This document shows, piece after piece, positions 1 to 5,902 of a stretch of DNA of 9,661 bases. The DNA comes from Patescibacteria group bacterium (GTDB taxonomy: Bacteria > Patescibacteriota > Minisyncoccia > Phycocordibacterales > PALSA-1337), in assembly GCA_028871265.1 (NCBI GenBank), contig JAGWNR010000013.1, positions 1 through 9,661 of the forward strand. The letters are read 5' to 3'. A model generated the notes under the pieces. That model ran no database searches. It was not told where the DNA came from and was given only the letters and a program-made list of their open reading frames with translations. Numbering within the stretch: position 1 is the stretch's first letter; the number at the start of each line of letters is the position of its first letter. The translations under genes and the position numbers were made by a program.

Positions 1-15
1 TGGTAAGATATAAAC

Positions 16-633
16 ATGCTCAAAATATACTTGGCTAGACACGGACAAAATGAGGATAATGTGAACGGCATTTTGAACGGACACCGTGATAAACCGTTGA
101 CACATAAAGGAATCGAACAGGCGCATGAGCTTGCAGATAAAATAAAACAAGAGGGTTTGTCTTTCGATACCATTTATAGCTCAACACTTGTGCGTGCATA
201 CGAAACCGCGAAAATCATTTCTGACAACATCGGATCCAGCGAACCAATAAAAGAACCTTTGCTCATCGAGAGAGACTTTGGAATCATGACGGGACAGAAG
301 GTCGCCGACGTTGAAAAACTTTGTGCACCAAATATCATAAAAGCGGAAATAATTACCTATTTCCTCGATCCAGAAGGCGCCGAGACATTTCCTGACCTTA
401 TGAAACGCGGGAGATTGTTGTTAGACAAAATTCAAAGCAAACACAAGGATGGCAACATACTATTGGTTACCCACGGCGATATTGGAAAAATGATCTATGC
501 CGAGTATTATAATCTGGATTGGAAAGATGTTTTAACCAAGTTTCATTTCGGTAATTGCGACTTGCTCATTATGTCAAACGATTCCTCTCCGACTAAAGCC
601 CACGTTTTTCAAATTACACAATATAATCACTAA
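16..633 (+). CDS. Histidine phosphatase family protein (phosphoglycerate mutase-like)
   Basis: This 205-residue protein belongs to the histidine phosphatase superfamily, cytosolic enzymes that pass phosphate through a phospho-histidine. The N-terminal signature ARHGQNEDN places Arg8 and the nucleophile His9. Arg60 (STLVRAYETA), Glu85 (LLIERDFG) and His153 (LLVTHGD) complete the expected pocket. The length fits the small cobC/gpmB-like branch rather than glycolytic GpmA. The substrate cannot be read from sequence: a sugar phosphate, nucleotide or cofactor phosphate are all possible. The ATG at 16 begins exactly at the conserved beta strand before RHG. There is no Shine-Dalgarno; a weak -10-like TAAGAT ends 6 nt before the ATG. 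The gene ends TAA and converges on rplK across a terminator. Family assignment is firm, substrate unknown. Confidence 0.9.
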   Translation: MLKIYLARHGQNEDNVNGILNGHRDKPLTHKGIEQAHELADKIKQEGLSFDTIYSSTLVRAYETAKIISDNIGSSEPIKEPLLIERDFGIMTGQKVADVEKLCAPNIIKAEIITYFLDPEGAETFPDLMKRGRLLLDKIQSKHKDGNILLVTHGDIGKMIYAEYYNLDWKDVLTKFHFGNCDLLIMSNDSSPTKAHVFQITQYNH

Positions 634-643
634 CTGCACAAGC

Positions 644-670
644 AAAAAACCGCCATCAAGCGGTCTTTCT
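644..670. terminator. Bidirectional intrinsic terminator between the phosphatase gene and rplK
   Basis: The stem is ACCGC (649-653) with GCGGT (660-664) around the loop CATCAA. On the minus strand it is followed by six T (plus-strand A644-649), a classic end for the rplK transcript. On the plus strand it is followed by TCTTTCT, a weaker U-rich tail suited to the phosphatase transcript. A/T pairs can lengthen the stem on both sides. It lies 11 nt after the phosphatase stop and about 30 nt past the rplK stop. Confidence 0.8.
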
Positions 671-691
671 GTGCGAGGTGTCACCTCGCAC
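671..691. repeat. Perfect inverted repeat (hairpin) beside the terminator
   Basis: GTGCGAGGTG (671-680) and CACCTCGCAC (682-691) are perfect inverted arms separated by one T. As RNA it can form an 8-bp stem with loop UGUCA. Neither side has its own T tract. It sits 4 nt past the rplK stop and directly before the intrinsic terminator in the rplK direction, so it may protect the mRNA 3' end or aid termination. It could also be a palindromic protein site. Confidence 0.7.
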
Positions 692-695
692 ACCG

Positions 696-1124
696 TTATT
701 TTATATCAATCCCCAACGATTTGGCCGCACCGGCGATGATTTGCATGGCGCCTTCGACATCATTGGCATTGGTATCGGGCAGTTTGCGTTCGGCGATTTC
801 CTTCAATTTGGCCTTGGTGATATAACCGGCCTTTTTTTCCATATGCTTGCCGGCACCTTTTTCAACACCAGCCGCTTTTAGGAGGAGCGCGCTAGCCGAC
901 GGCTGACGCACGACGAAATCATACGAGCGATCATCATAGACCGTGATAACAACCGGTAGTGTTTCGCCGCTAGCCATTTGAGCCTTGGTGGCATCATTAA
1001 ATTGCTTGGTAAAAGTACCGATATTAATACCCGCCTGACCGAGGGCTGGGCCAATCGGAGGCGCAGGCGTTGCCTTTCCTGCAGGAATCGCTAATTTTAC
1101 TTTTTTGACTGCTTTTTTTGCCAT
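696..1124 (-). CDS. rplK: 50S ribosomal protein L11 (uL11)
   Basis: L11 binds the GTPase-associated centre of 23S rRNA at the base of the stalk and takes part in factor-dependent GTP hydrolysis. The 142-residue length is standard. The N-terminal domain shows the conserved PPIGPALG segment (22-29) followed by GINIGTF. The C-terminal rRNA-binding domain shows KAGYITKAKLKEIAERK and the closing segment NANDVEGAMQIIAGAAKSLG. It follows nusG by 26 nt in the expected secE-nusG-rplK order. The upstream stretch (TAATAAAACC before ATG) has no Shine-Dalgarno. The usual next gene, rplA, is absent: the stop at 696 is followed by a hairpin, a terminator and a convergent gene. Confidence 0.97.
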   Translation of the reverse strand: MAKKAVKKVKLAIPAGKATPAPPIGPALGQAGINIGTFTKQFNDATKAQMASGETLPVVITVYDDRSYDFVVRQPSASALLLKAAGVEKGAGKHMEKKAGYITKAKLKEIAERKLPDTNANDVEGAMQIIAGAAKSLGIDIK

Positions 1125-1150
1125 GGTTTTATTAGTTAAAGTAATCTACC

Positions 1151-1696
1151 TTATATTTTTTTAACTTGCAAGAAATCCAATTCGACAGGTGTTTCGCGAC
1201 CGAACATAGAGACCAACACTTTGACTTTGCCGCGGCTATCATCGACTTCGCTGACTTTGCCTTCAAATTCCTTGAACGGTCCATCGACAATTTTGACAAT
1301 ATCATCGGTGGTGATATCAATGGCATGTTTGGTCTCTGTGGTATTCATTCTGGCGAACAATCCCTCAACCTCTTTGCGATCCAGAGGAACCGGCACCACG
1401 CCGGCACCGACGAAACCGGTAACGCGCGGCGTATTACGCACCACGTACCACGAATCGTCAGTCACCACCATATCCACCAGGACATATCCGGGATAAATCT
1501 TTTCCTCTTCTTCGACACGTTTGCCGGCCTTGATTTTGATCTTTTTTTCGGTCGGGACAATCACAGCAAAAATTTTATCCTCCATACCCAGCGATTCAAT
1601 GCGCTGTTTTAAATTGCGCGCCACGGCATTTTCATATCCGGCATAGGTGTGGATTGCATACCAATTTCGTCCGACGTCAGTTAATTGTTTAGACAT
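1151..1696 (-). CDS. nusG: Transcription termination/antitermination factor NusG
   Basis: NusG binds RNA polymerase across the DNA cleft, reduces pausing and links transcription to Rho or to the ribosome. The 181-residue protein has both usual domains. The NGN domain (about 10-118) opens with NWYAIHTYAGYENAVA and contains YPGYVLVDM (69-76) and the segment RNTPRVTGFVG. The KOW domain (about 131-181) begins DIVKIVDGPFKEFEGKV and ends LDFLQVKKI. It lies 16 nt after secE and 26 nt before rplK. The ATG is preceded by an almost pure A/T stretch (TTAATTTTTCTATT) without a Shine-Dalgarno, although it is internal to an operon, so initiation on this mRNA must use another cue. Confidence 0.97.
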   Translation of the reverse strand: MSKQLTDVGRNWYAIHTYAGYENAVARNLKQRIESLGMEDKIFAVIVPTEKKIKIKAGKRVEEEEKIYPGYVLVDMVVTDDSWYVVRNTPRVTGFVGAGVVPVPLDRKEVEGLFARMNTTETKHAIDITTDDIVKIVDGPFKEFEGKVSEVDDSRGKVKVLVSMFGRETPVELDFLQVKKI

Positions 1697-1712
1697 AATA
1701 GAAAAATTAAAA

Positions 1713-1889
1713 TTAGAAGATGAGAGTCAAAAGATGTGAAAAAATATAATCACCTGCACCCAATAGAACCGCCACAGCCAATGAGATACCGATAACCAAC
1801 GCCGAATATGCGACTGTTTGACTGCGTGAAGGCCAAGTTACGTGGGCCATTTCAGCACGTGTTTCTTTTATATAATCAGTGATTTTCAT
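1713..1889 (-). CDS. secE: Preprotein translocase subunit SecE
   Basis: SecE is the small membrane clamp of the SecYEG channel. The 58-residue protein has the minimal single-helix form: a conserved amphipathic start (MKITDYIKETRAEMAHVTWP, including the family's KxxxxEMxxVxWP pattern), then one membrane segment at about residues 31-56. I start it at ATG 1889; a TTG at 1907 would add six residues lying in the leader hairpin and lacks support. It is the first gene of secE-nusG-rplK. The leader contains a GC hairpin with a T tract and an A/T hairpin just before the ATG, and a good promoter lies about 50-75 nt upstream. Confidence 0.93.
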   Translation of the reverse strand: MKITDYIKETRAEMAHVTWPSRSQTVAYSALVIGISLAVAVLLGAGDYIFSHLLTLIF

Positions 1890-1892
1890 AGT

Positions 1893-1924
1893 GTTTTTTG
1901 TAAACAAAAACCCCGTCGCGGGGT
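1893..1924 (-). terminator. GC hairpin plus T tract in the secE leader (terminator-like)
   Basis: On the minus strand CCCCG-CGA-CGGGG (1923-1911), extendable by one A-T pair, is followed by TTTTTGTTT, which is an intrinsic terminator shape for transcripts coming from the SIMPL gene. Right after it GTTTTTG and CAAAAAAC (1911-1893) can form a second A/U hairpin ending 3 nt before the secE ATG. The hairpin lies downstream of the predicted secE promoter, so it would also be the 5' end of the secE mRNA. It could serve as a terminator, attenuator or stabilising 5' hairpin. Confidence 0.6.
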
Positions 1925-1934
1925 GACAGGGTTA

Positions 1935-1963
1935 ATAGTACTCCCTTTTGGAAAGTAAGTCAA
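1935..1963 (-). promoter_or_regulatory. Predicted sigma70-type promoter of secE-nusG-rplK
   Basis: Minus-strand TTGACT (1963-1958, 5 of 6 to consensus) is separated by exactly 17 nt from TACTAT (1940-1935, 4 of 6 to consensus). The predicted start is near 1928, giving a leader of about 39 nt. The -35 begins 6 nt after the SIMPL stop codon, so the promoter fills the short gap between the two genes. Confidence 0.6.
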
Positions 1964-1969
1964 TCAAAG

Positions 1970-2842
1970 CTACTTAATCTCATAAGTAATCGTCACATTG
2001 CTAGTAAACTGATTTTGGCCGGTGGAAATTTCCGGTGCAGCGGATTTGGCCGAACCGGTCGAAGCCATGGCGGCATACATAACCGGCCTAGGGTAGGATC
2101 CGTTATCTTCGGAAAAATTGGTGACCTTGCCCAGACTGACACCAAGCTCACTTGCCAATGTTTTTGCTTTGGCTTGCGCATCGGTGATTGCCTTGTCGCG
2201 AGCTTGGGCATTAACTGCATCTGGATTATCAACTGAAAAATCTGGACCATTCAAATTGCTGACACCGGCGCCGCCCAGAGAGGCCAGGAGCGATCCGGAT
2301 TTGGAGAGATCGCGCAGTTTGACTTGGACAGTTTCGCTGACTTCATAACCTGTTAGGACGCTTTTGCCTGGAGGACAATAGATCGCTGTGGCGGGTGCTG
2401 CAGCAACGGTTGGAACCATTAAACCACTGGAAACAGATGCTGAATTGGCAGAAGTATTATATGAAGTTTGTTGCGGACAGATTGCATTCTGATATTGATA
2501 TTGCGGACTGATATTGTACAAAGTCGTTTGGATATCCGCATCTGAAACACCGGCAGATTTGACTACGGCAATAGCCTTGTTTTCTGCCGCAGTCACTTTA
2601 CTTTGTGCATCGGCGACAGTTTTTTCAGTATCAGACACTGTAAAGGTAAAAGTGGCAATGTTTGGAACGGCGTAGGCATTACCAGTGCCGGAAACAGTGA
2701 TGGTGTTGACTGGTGCGGCGTCGCCTACATGACTGATCGAAGCGAGCTCTTTTATGATAAAGACGGCAATCAAAGCGATCAGAATGGCACCCAAACTGGT
2801 GCCGATTTTCCAAGCGCGAATTTTTAGTTGTTGTTCGTTCAT
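1970..2842 (-). CDS. SIMPL (DUF541) domain protein, membrane-anchored and extracytoplasmic
   Basis: This 290-residue protein has an N-terminal membrane anchor (about 13-33: IGTSLGAILIALIAVFII) and an extracytoplasmic SIMPL/DUF541 domain (about 45-290). Family marks include ITVSGTGNAYAVPNIATFTF, the Lys/Ala/Asp-rich helix KTVADAQSKVTAAENKAI, GYEVSETVQVKLRDL, and the second helix AQARDKAITDAQAKAKTLASELG followed by LGKV. SIMPL proteins form beta-alpha repeats and lack a settled biochemical role in bacteria. A Ser/Thr/Ala-rich insert (about 119-160) carries the only two cysteines, Cys122 and Cys156, a possible disulfide given the DsbA and VKOR genes upstream. A -10-like TAAAAT lies 7 nt before the ATG, so it may also be transcribed separately. 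It ends TAG. Confidence 0.85.
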   Translation of the reverse strand: MNEQQLKIRAWKIGTSLGAILIALIAVFIIKELASISHVGDAAPVNTITVSGTGNAYAVPNIATFTFTVSDTEKTVADAQSKVTAAENKAIAVVKSAGVSDADIQTTLYNISPQYQYQNAICPQQTSYNTSANSASVSSGLMVPTVAAAPATAIYCPPGKSVLTGYEVSETVQVKLRDLSKSGSLLASLGGAGVSNLNGPDFSVDNPDAVNAQARDKAITDAQAKAKTLASELGVSLGKVTNFSEDNGSYPRPVMYAAMASTGSAKSAAPEISTGQNQFTSNVTITYEIK

Positions 2843-2905
2843 GATAATAATTTTATGGAATAAGAAGGAGCGGATATTATCCTTCTGGCTGATAATCTAT
2901 TCAGT

Positions 2906-3793
2906 CTACATTGTAGCGCAATCGATCAAATTCTCAAATAATGCCAGAACTGTCATCGGGCCAACACCACCTGGCACCGGCGAAATGGCGCCGGCATCGC
3001 CGAGTACCGCTTTGACCGCCTCAAAATCGACATCGCCAATCAACTTGCCTTCGACGCGATTGATGCCGACATCAATAACAACTTGGCCCGGCTTTACATG
3101 AGCCGCAGTGACCAACCCAGGCTTGCCCACAGCAGAGATAATAATATCTGAGGCAAGCGTTTCCTTTTTGAGATCAGCGGTCTGGGAATGGCATACGGTC
3201 ACCATTGCACCCCGGGTTCTACACAGAGCGGCAACAGGTGTTCCAACCAGAGCGGACCGGCCAATGACGCAAACTTTTTTGTCTTTCAGGCTGATATGAT
3301 AAAAGCCTAGCAATTCCCCCACCCCACGCGCCGTCGCCGGATACAAGGTCGGACCTTGGTACATAGGTCGGACCTTGGTACATAGGTCGGACCTCGTCAA
3401 AGCATCGCCTTTTGACCAGCGATCAATACTTGGCTTTGTAAGCGCGTCGGTATCCTTTTTCGGGTCGATAGTATTGATCACCGCATCGCGATCTATCGCT
3501 TCCGGCAGTGGTAATTGAATAATAATGCCACCAACTGTTTCGTCTACATTCAAATTTTTAATATTTTTCAAGATAACATCTTGGTCAACATTTTCCTCTA
3601 AATGAATATGCCTAACTTCAACGCCGATATCCGCCGCAAAGCGTTTCTTTGCATTAACGTACGCCGTTGTATCCGATCTATCGCCAACCTGGATGATAGC
3701 AAGTGTCGGCACACGCTTTAAAAGCTTGATACGCTGAATCAGCCGTGTTTTACGCGCATCGCGAACCGCTTTTCCATCGAGGATCTTTAACAT
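2906..3793 (-). CDS. folD: Bifunctional methylenetetrahydrofolate dehydrogenase/cyclohydrolase FolD
   Basis: FolD interconverts 5,10-methylene-, methenyl- and 10-formyl-THF in the cytosol, feeding one-carbon units to purines and initiator formyl-Met-tRNA. The catalytic pair Tyr45/Lys49 (AYVNAKKR), Gln93 in QLPLP (93-97) and Asp116 in PKKDTDAL are present. The NADP-binding half shows GRSALVGTPVAAL, AVGKPG, VIDVGIN, GDVDF and the closing PVPGGVGPMT. At 295 residues it is slightly long: between KDTDAL and YPATARGV there are about 17 more residues than I recall in typical FolD, in the region encoded by a 19-bp tandem repeat (3347-3394). The frame stays open through it. The gene lies 30 nt after the methyltransferase gene. 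Catalytic residues are intact, but the effect of the insert is unknown. Confidence 0.94.
   Translation of the reverse strand: MLKILDGKAVRDARKTRLIQRIKLLKRVPTLAIIQVGDRSDTTAYVNAKKRFAADIGVEVRHIHLEENVDQDVILKNIKNLNVDETVGGIIIQLPLPEAIDRDAVINTIDPKKDTDALTKPSIDRWSKGDALTRSDLCTKVRPMYQGPTLYPATARGVGELLGFYHISLKDKKVCVIGRSALVGTPVAALCRTRGAMVTVCHSQTADLKKETLASDIIISAVGKPGLVTAAHVKPGQVVIDVGINRVEGKLIGDVDFEAVKAVLGDAGAISPVPGGVGPMTVLALFENLIDCATM
3347..3394. repeat. 19-bp tandem repeat inside folD (about 2.5 copies)
   Basis: The plus-strand unit GGTCGGACCTTGGTACATA occurs at 3347-3365 and identically at 3366-3384, followed by a 10-nt partial copy GGTCGGACCT at 3385-3394. A near copy of the unit's end (ATACAA) flanks the left side. 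Each unit contains the near-palindrome GGTC-G-GACC. Because 19 is not a multiple of three, the successive copies in folD are read in different frames, giving RSDLCTK, VRPMYQ and GPTLYP. Confidence 0.95.
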
Positions 3794-3823
3794 ATTATTG
3801 GAATTAACTCACTAACAATAAAA

Positions 3824-4720
3824 CTACTTGCTCCACCTGGCAAAAATTCCGGCAGGTAAAAGTCGGCCAGTACCCTTTTCTTCAATGGCAAGTTCGCCAT
3901 ACTCGATCGCACCGCCGAATTTTTTTTGCATGATTTTCAGATTGTTGGCGTAGGCAACACTGGAATAACCTGCGGCGTAACCGTTTACGAGGAAAAAGAG
4001 CGGCTTGTCAGAGAGCAGTTTCAGACAATCGTCGAAAAGTTTTGTAAAGTCTTCCTCGATCTTCCAGACTTGACCTTTGTCGCCGCGACCGAATGACGGC
4101 GGATCCATAATAATGGCGTCGTATTTTTCTCCGCGTTTTATTTCCCTTTTGACAAAATCGCGTGCATCATCTACAATCCAGCGGATTGGCTTTTCCTTGA
4201 GACCGGATTGCGCGGCATTTTCACTGGCCCATTTGACCGCTGTTTTTGAACCATCGATATGAGTGACAGCTGCACCAGCCGCCGCACAGACCAAAGTCGC
4301 CCCGCCTGTATAGCCAAAGAGATTTAAAATTTTGACATTTTTTTGGTCTTTATTTTTGATTTTTGAGTTTTGGGTTTTGATTTGTTCCTTTATCCATTCC
4401 CAATTACTTTTCTGCTCGGGAAACAGCCCGACGTGCTTGAACAGCGTCGGTTCGATCAAAAATTTTAGGCCGGCAAAATTGAGTGGCCATTTTTTCGGCA
4501 TGCCGTCCTTGAGTTTCCATTTACCCTTCTCGCCGTCACGCACAAAAACCGCGTCAGCCTTGTCCCACGATTTTTGCGGCAATGATTTCGACCAGAGAGC
4601 TTGCGGGTCCGGTCGCGACAGCACAAAAGCACCAAATCGCTCCAGTTTTTCGCCGTCACCGGAATCCAAGAGTTCGTAGTCCTTTTCAGTGGAAGTTGTA
4701 AGTATTTGGTTTTGCTTCAT
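3824..4720 (-). CDS. Class I SAM-dependent methyltransferase, RlmI/RlmL-like (probable rRNA methyltransferase)
   Basis: The 298-residue protein has an N-terminal substrate-recognition part (about 1-110, with DYELLDSGDGEKLERFG, RPDPQALW and HVGLFPEQ) and a Rossmann methyltransferase domain (about 128-298). SAM motif I is ILNLFGYTGG (131-140), Asp156 in THIDGSK is the likely ribose-binding acid, VDDARDF follows, and motif IV is DPPSFGRG (206-213). This resembles the Methyltrans_SAM family that includes 23S rRNA RlmI, suggesting base methylation of rRNA, but the target is not readable. The linker between the parts (about 112-129, rich in Lys/Asn/Gln/Ile) is encoded by a T-rich heptamer repeat. 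It starts 23 nt after the VKOR stop and has its own possible promoter inside the VKOR end. It ends TAG. Confidence 0.85.
   Translation of the reverse strand: MKQNQILTTSTEKDYELLDSGDGEKLERFGAFVLSRPDPQALWSKSLPQKSWDKADAVFVRDGEKGKWKLKDGMPKKWPLNFAGLKFLIEPTLFKHVGLFPEQKSNWEWIKEQIKTQNSKIKNKDQKNVKILNLFGYTGGATLVCAAAGAAVTHIDGSKTAVKWASENAAQSGLKEKPIRWIVDDARDFVKREIKRGEKYDAIIMDPPSFGRGDKGQVWKIEEDFTKLFDDCLKLLSDKPLFFLVNGYAAGYSSVAYANNLKIMQKKFGGAIEYGELAIEEKGTGRLLPAGIFARWSK
4354..4381. repeat. Four tandem TTTTGRN heptamers within the methyltransferase gene
   Basis: On the plus strand TTTTGAT, TTTTGAG, TTTTGGG and TTTTGAT follow one another without gaps (4354-4381), inside a T-rich tract running from about 4330. 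On the coding strand this gives the lysine/asparagine/glutamine-rich linker just before SAM motif I. The pattern resembles A-rich spacer DNA rather than ordinary coding sequence. Confidence 0.85.
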
Positions 4721-4726
4721 ATTGCG

Positions 4727-4755
4727 ATGATAGCAGAAAGATTTTACTTCTCCAA
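4727..4755 (-). promoter_or_regulatory. Possible promoter of the methyltransferase gene with start at the ATG
   Basis: TATCAT (4732-4727, 5 of 6 to consensus) is separated by 17 nt from TTGGAG (4755-4750, only TTG matching) on the minus strand. The -10 ends 6 nt before the ATG at 4720, which would put transcription start at or within 1-2 nt of the first codon. The -35 coincides with the last sense codons of the VKOR gene. The -35 is weak, so this is tentative. Confidence 0.35.
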
Positions 4756-5220
4756 CCTCACCCTCGGCTCACCAAACAGCGACCAATATGACAAGACAAA
4801 AATTACAGTGGAGACGAAAGCCGACAGTAGACAATACTGACACCACGCGTGAATGACAAAAGCTTGCGCCGATACAAACCAAATGTCGCAAATGAGACCA
4901 AGCACCGACAAATGCATGGCGAAATTGAGCGCGCGGATGTCCCGTGCCTCGAAATAAAGAAGATACATTATTAATAGAGCAAAATAATACAGCGCCCCCA
5001 TAAGAGCAATAGGAATACCAAATATGACAGAGTAGCCGCTGGAGAGAACAGTCTCACAGCCTTGCAAAGTACACGGCGGAATAGCACCCAAAAAATGCTC
5101 GGCCGATAAATAAGCTGAATCACAAAAACCGATGAGTGCCAGAATGGCCAAAATTGGCACCAGCCATTTATGGTGTGGTCGATGAGGCGGCAGATTGAAT
5201 ATCTTTGATAAATTCGTCAT
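4744..5220 (-). CDS. Vitamin K epoxide reductase (VKOR) family membrane protein
   Basis: Bacterial VKOR re-oxidises DsbA-type proteins and passes the electrons to quinone, replacing DsbB. The 158-residue protein has about four membrane segments (20-38, 68-90, 98-122, 129-148). The four family cysteines are present: loop cysteines Cys50 and Cys55 (PPCTLQGCETV) and the redox centre Cys127-Gln-Tyr-Cys130 (AWCQYC). The segment SSGYSVIFGIPIALMGALYY is also typical. Its ATG start at 5220 lies 53 nt inside the end of the upstream dsbA-like gene, in another frame; a GTG at 5160 (Val21) would remove the overlap but cuts into the first membrane segment. The adjacent DsbA is its evident redox partner. 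It is shorter than VKORs fused to thioredoxin, since the partner is a separate gene here. Confidence 0.93.
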   Translation of the reverse strand: MTNLSKIFNLPPHRPHHKWLVPILAILALIGFCDSAYLSAEHFLGAIPPCTLQGCETVLSSGYSVIFGIPIALMGALYYFALLIMYLLYFEARDIRALNFAMHLSVLGLICDIWFVSAQAFVIHAWCQYCLLSAFVSTVIFVLSYWSLFGEPRVRLEK

Positions 5221-5818
5221 ATGATTCTGGGTTTTCTATGCGGTAGCCGTTTATAAAGAAAGTCGGGGTCGCGTCAATGCCAGCTTTGGTACCAACGTCG
5301 ATTGAATTCTGGATTTTTGCGGCGGTAGTAGTCGAATTCATATCAGCGTTGAATTTTGTCATATCTAGACCAAGTTTCTGGGCATAACCCTGAAAAACGG
5401 ACGTTGGATCAGAGAGACTGTCCCAGTCCGAACCGTTTTCATATAGCAAACTGTACATGCCCCAGAATTTACCCTGATTACCGGCGGCTTCGGCAGCCTT
5501 GGCGGCAGGAATGGCGTCAGCATGCTGTGGCAGAGGAAATTCACGGAAAGCCATACGCACCGTCGATGAAGCGGCGGCAAAAACTTGCTCTACCACCGGA
5601 TAGTAAGCCTGACAGGCCGGGCACTGAAAATCGCCATATTCGACAATCGTAACCGGTGCATTAGGATTGCCCCGGATAAAATCAGCCGAAGTAACCGGTG
5701 TAGGTAATGGAATGGCCACTTCGGTGGATGAAGTGTGCTTTTTCGACGCCGCGATCATACCGACAACTATCAAGATAATAATAATTATAAATATAAGCCA
5801 AGTAAATATTCTTTTCAT
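5168..5818 (-). CDS. DsbA-family thiol-disulfide oxidoreductase, membrane-anchored
   Basis: The 216-residue protein has an Ile-rich N-terminal anchor (about 5-24) after MKR, then an outward-facing thioredoxin/DsbA domain (about 42-210). The redox site is Cys66-Pro-Ala-Cys69 (YGDFQCPACQ) and the cis-proline is Pro185 in DATPTFFING; FREFPLPQHADA is also typical of DsbA/BdbD-like proteins. It should introduce disulfides into exported proteins and be re-oxidised by VKOR, whose gene overlaps its 3' end by 53 nt. I start it at ATG 5818; a TTG at 5854 would add 12 residues that lie in the terminator and promoter region. There is no Shine-Dalgarno. A perfect TATAAT ends 7 nt before this ATG, which suggests a leaderless mRNA. 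Confidence 0.93.
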   Translation of the reverse strand: MKRIFTWLIFIIIIILIVVGMIAASKKHTSSTEVAIPLPTPVTSADFIRGNPNAPVTIVEYGDFQCPACQAYYPVVEQVFAAASSTVRMAFREFPLPQHADAIPAAKAAEAAGNQGKFWGMYSLLYENGSDWDSLSDPTSVFQGYAQKLGLDMTKFNADMNSTTTAAKIQNSIDVGTKAGIDATPTFFINGYRIENPESYDEFIKDIQSAASSTTP

Positions 5819-5825
5819 AAATACA

Positions 5826-5854
5826 ATTATATATAAACAGAAAAGAAAAAGCAA
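5826..5854 (-). promoter_or_regulatory. Predicted promoter of dsbA-VKOR, probably leaderless
   Basis: Minus-strand TATAAT (5831-5826) matches the -10 consensus exactly; 17 nt upstream is TTGCTT (5854-5849, 3 of 6 to consensus). With a usual 6-7 nt discriminator, transcription would begin at or next to the A of the ATG at 5818. The -35 overlaps the tail of the upstream terminator. Confidence 0.5.
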
Positions 5855-5884
5855 AAAACACGCACACTAAAATGCGTGTTTTTT
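5853..5884. terminator. Intrinsic terminator after the exported-protein gene
   Basis: AAAAAACACGCA (5853-5864) and TGCGTGTTTTTT (5873-5884) form a perfect 12-bp stem around an 8-nt loop. In the minus direction the stem ends in a T run, 18 nt past the stop at 5903, so it ends the exported-protein transcript and separates it from dsbA. The shape is symmetric, so it can also work on the plus strand. Confidence 0.85.
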
Positions 5885-5902
5885 TGTTTGATTGTCCAAT
5901 CT

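Noticed and set aside
1166..1612. Long plus-strand open frame opposite nusG
   Set aside because: Antisense shadow of a clearly identified nusG; no motif or start signal.
3347..3394. CRISPR-like array
   Set aside because: Units are directly tandem with no spacers and lie in folD coding sequence.
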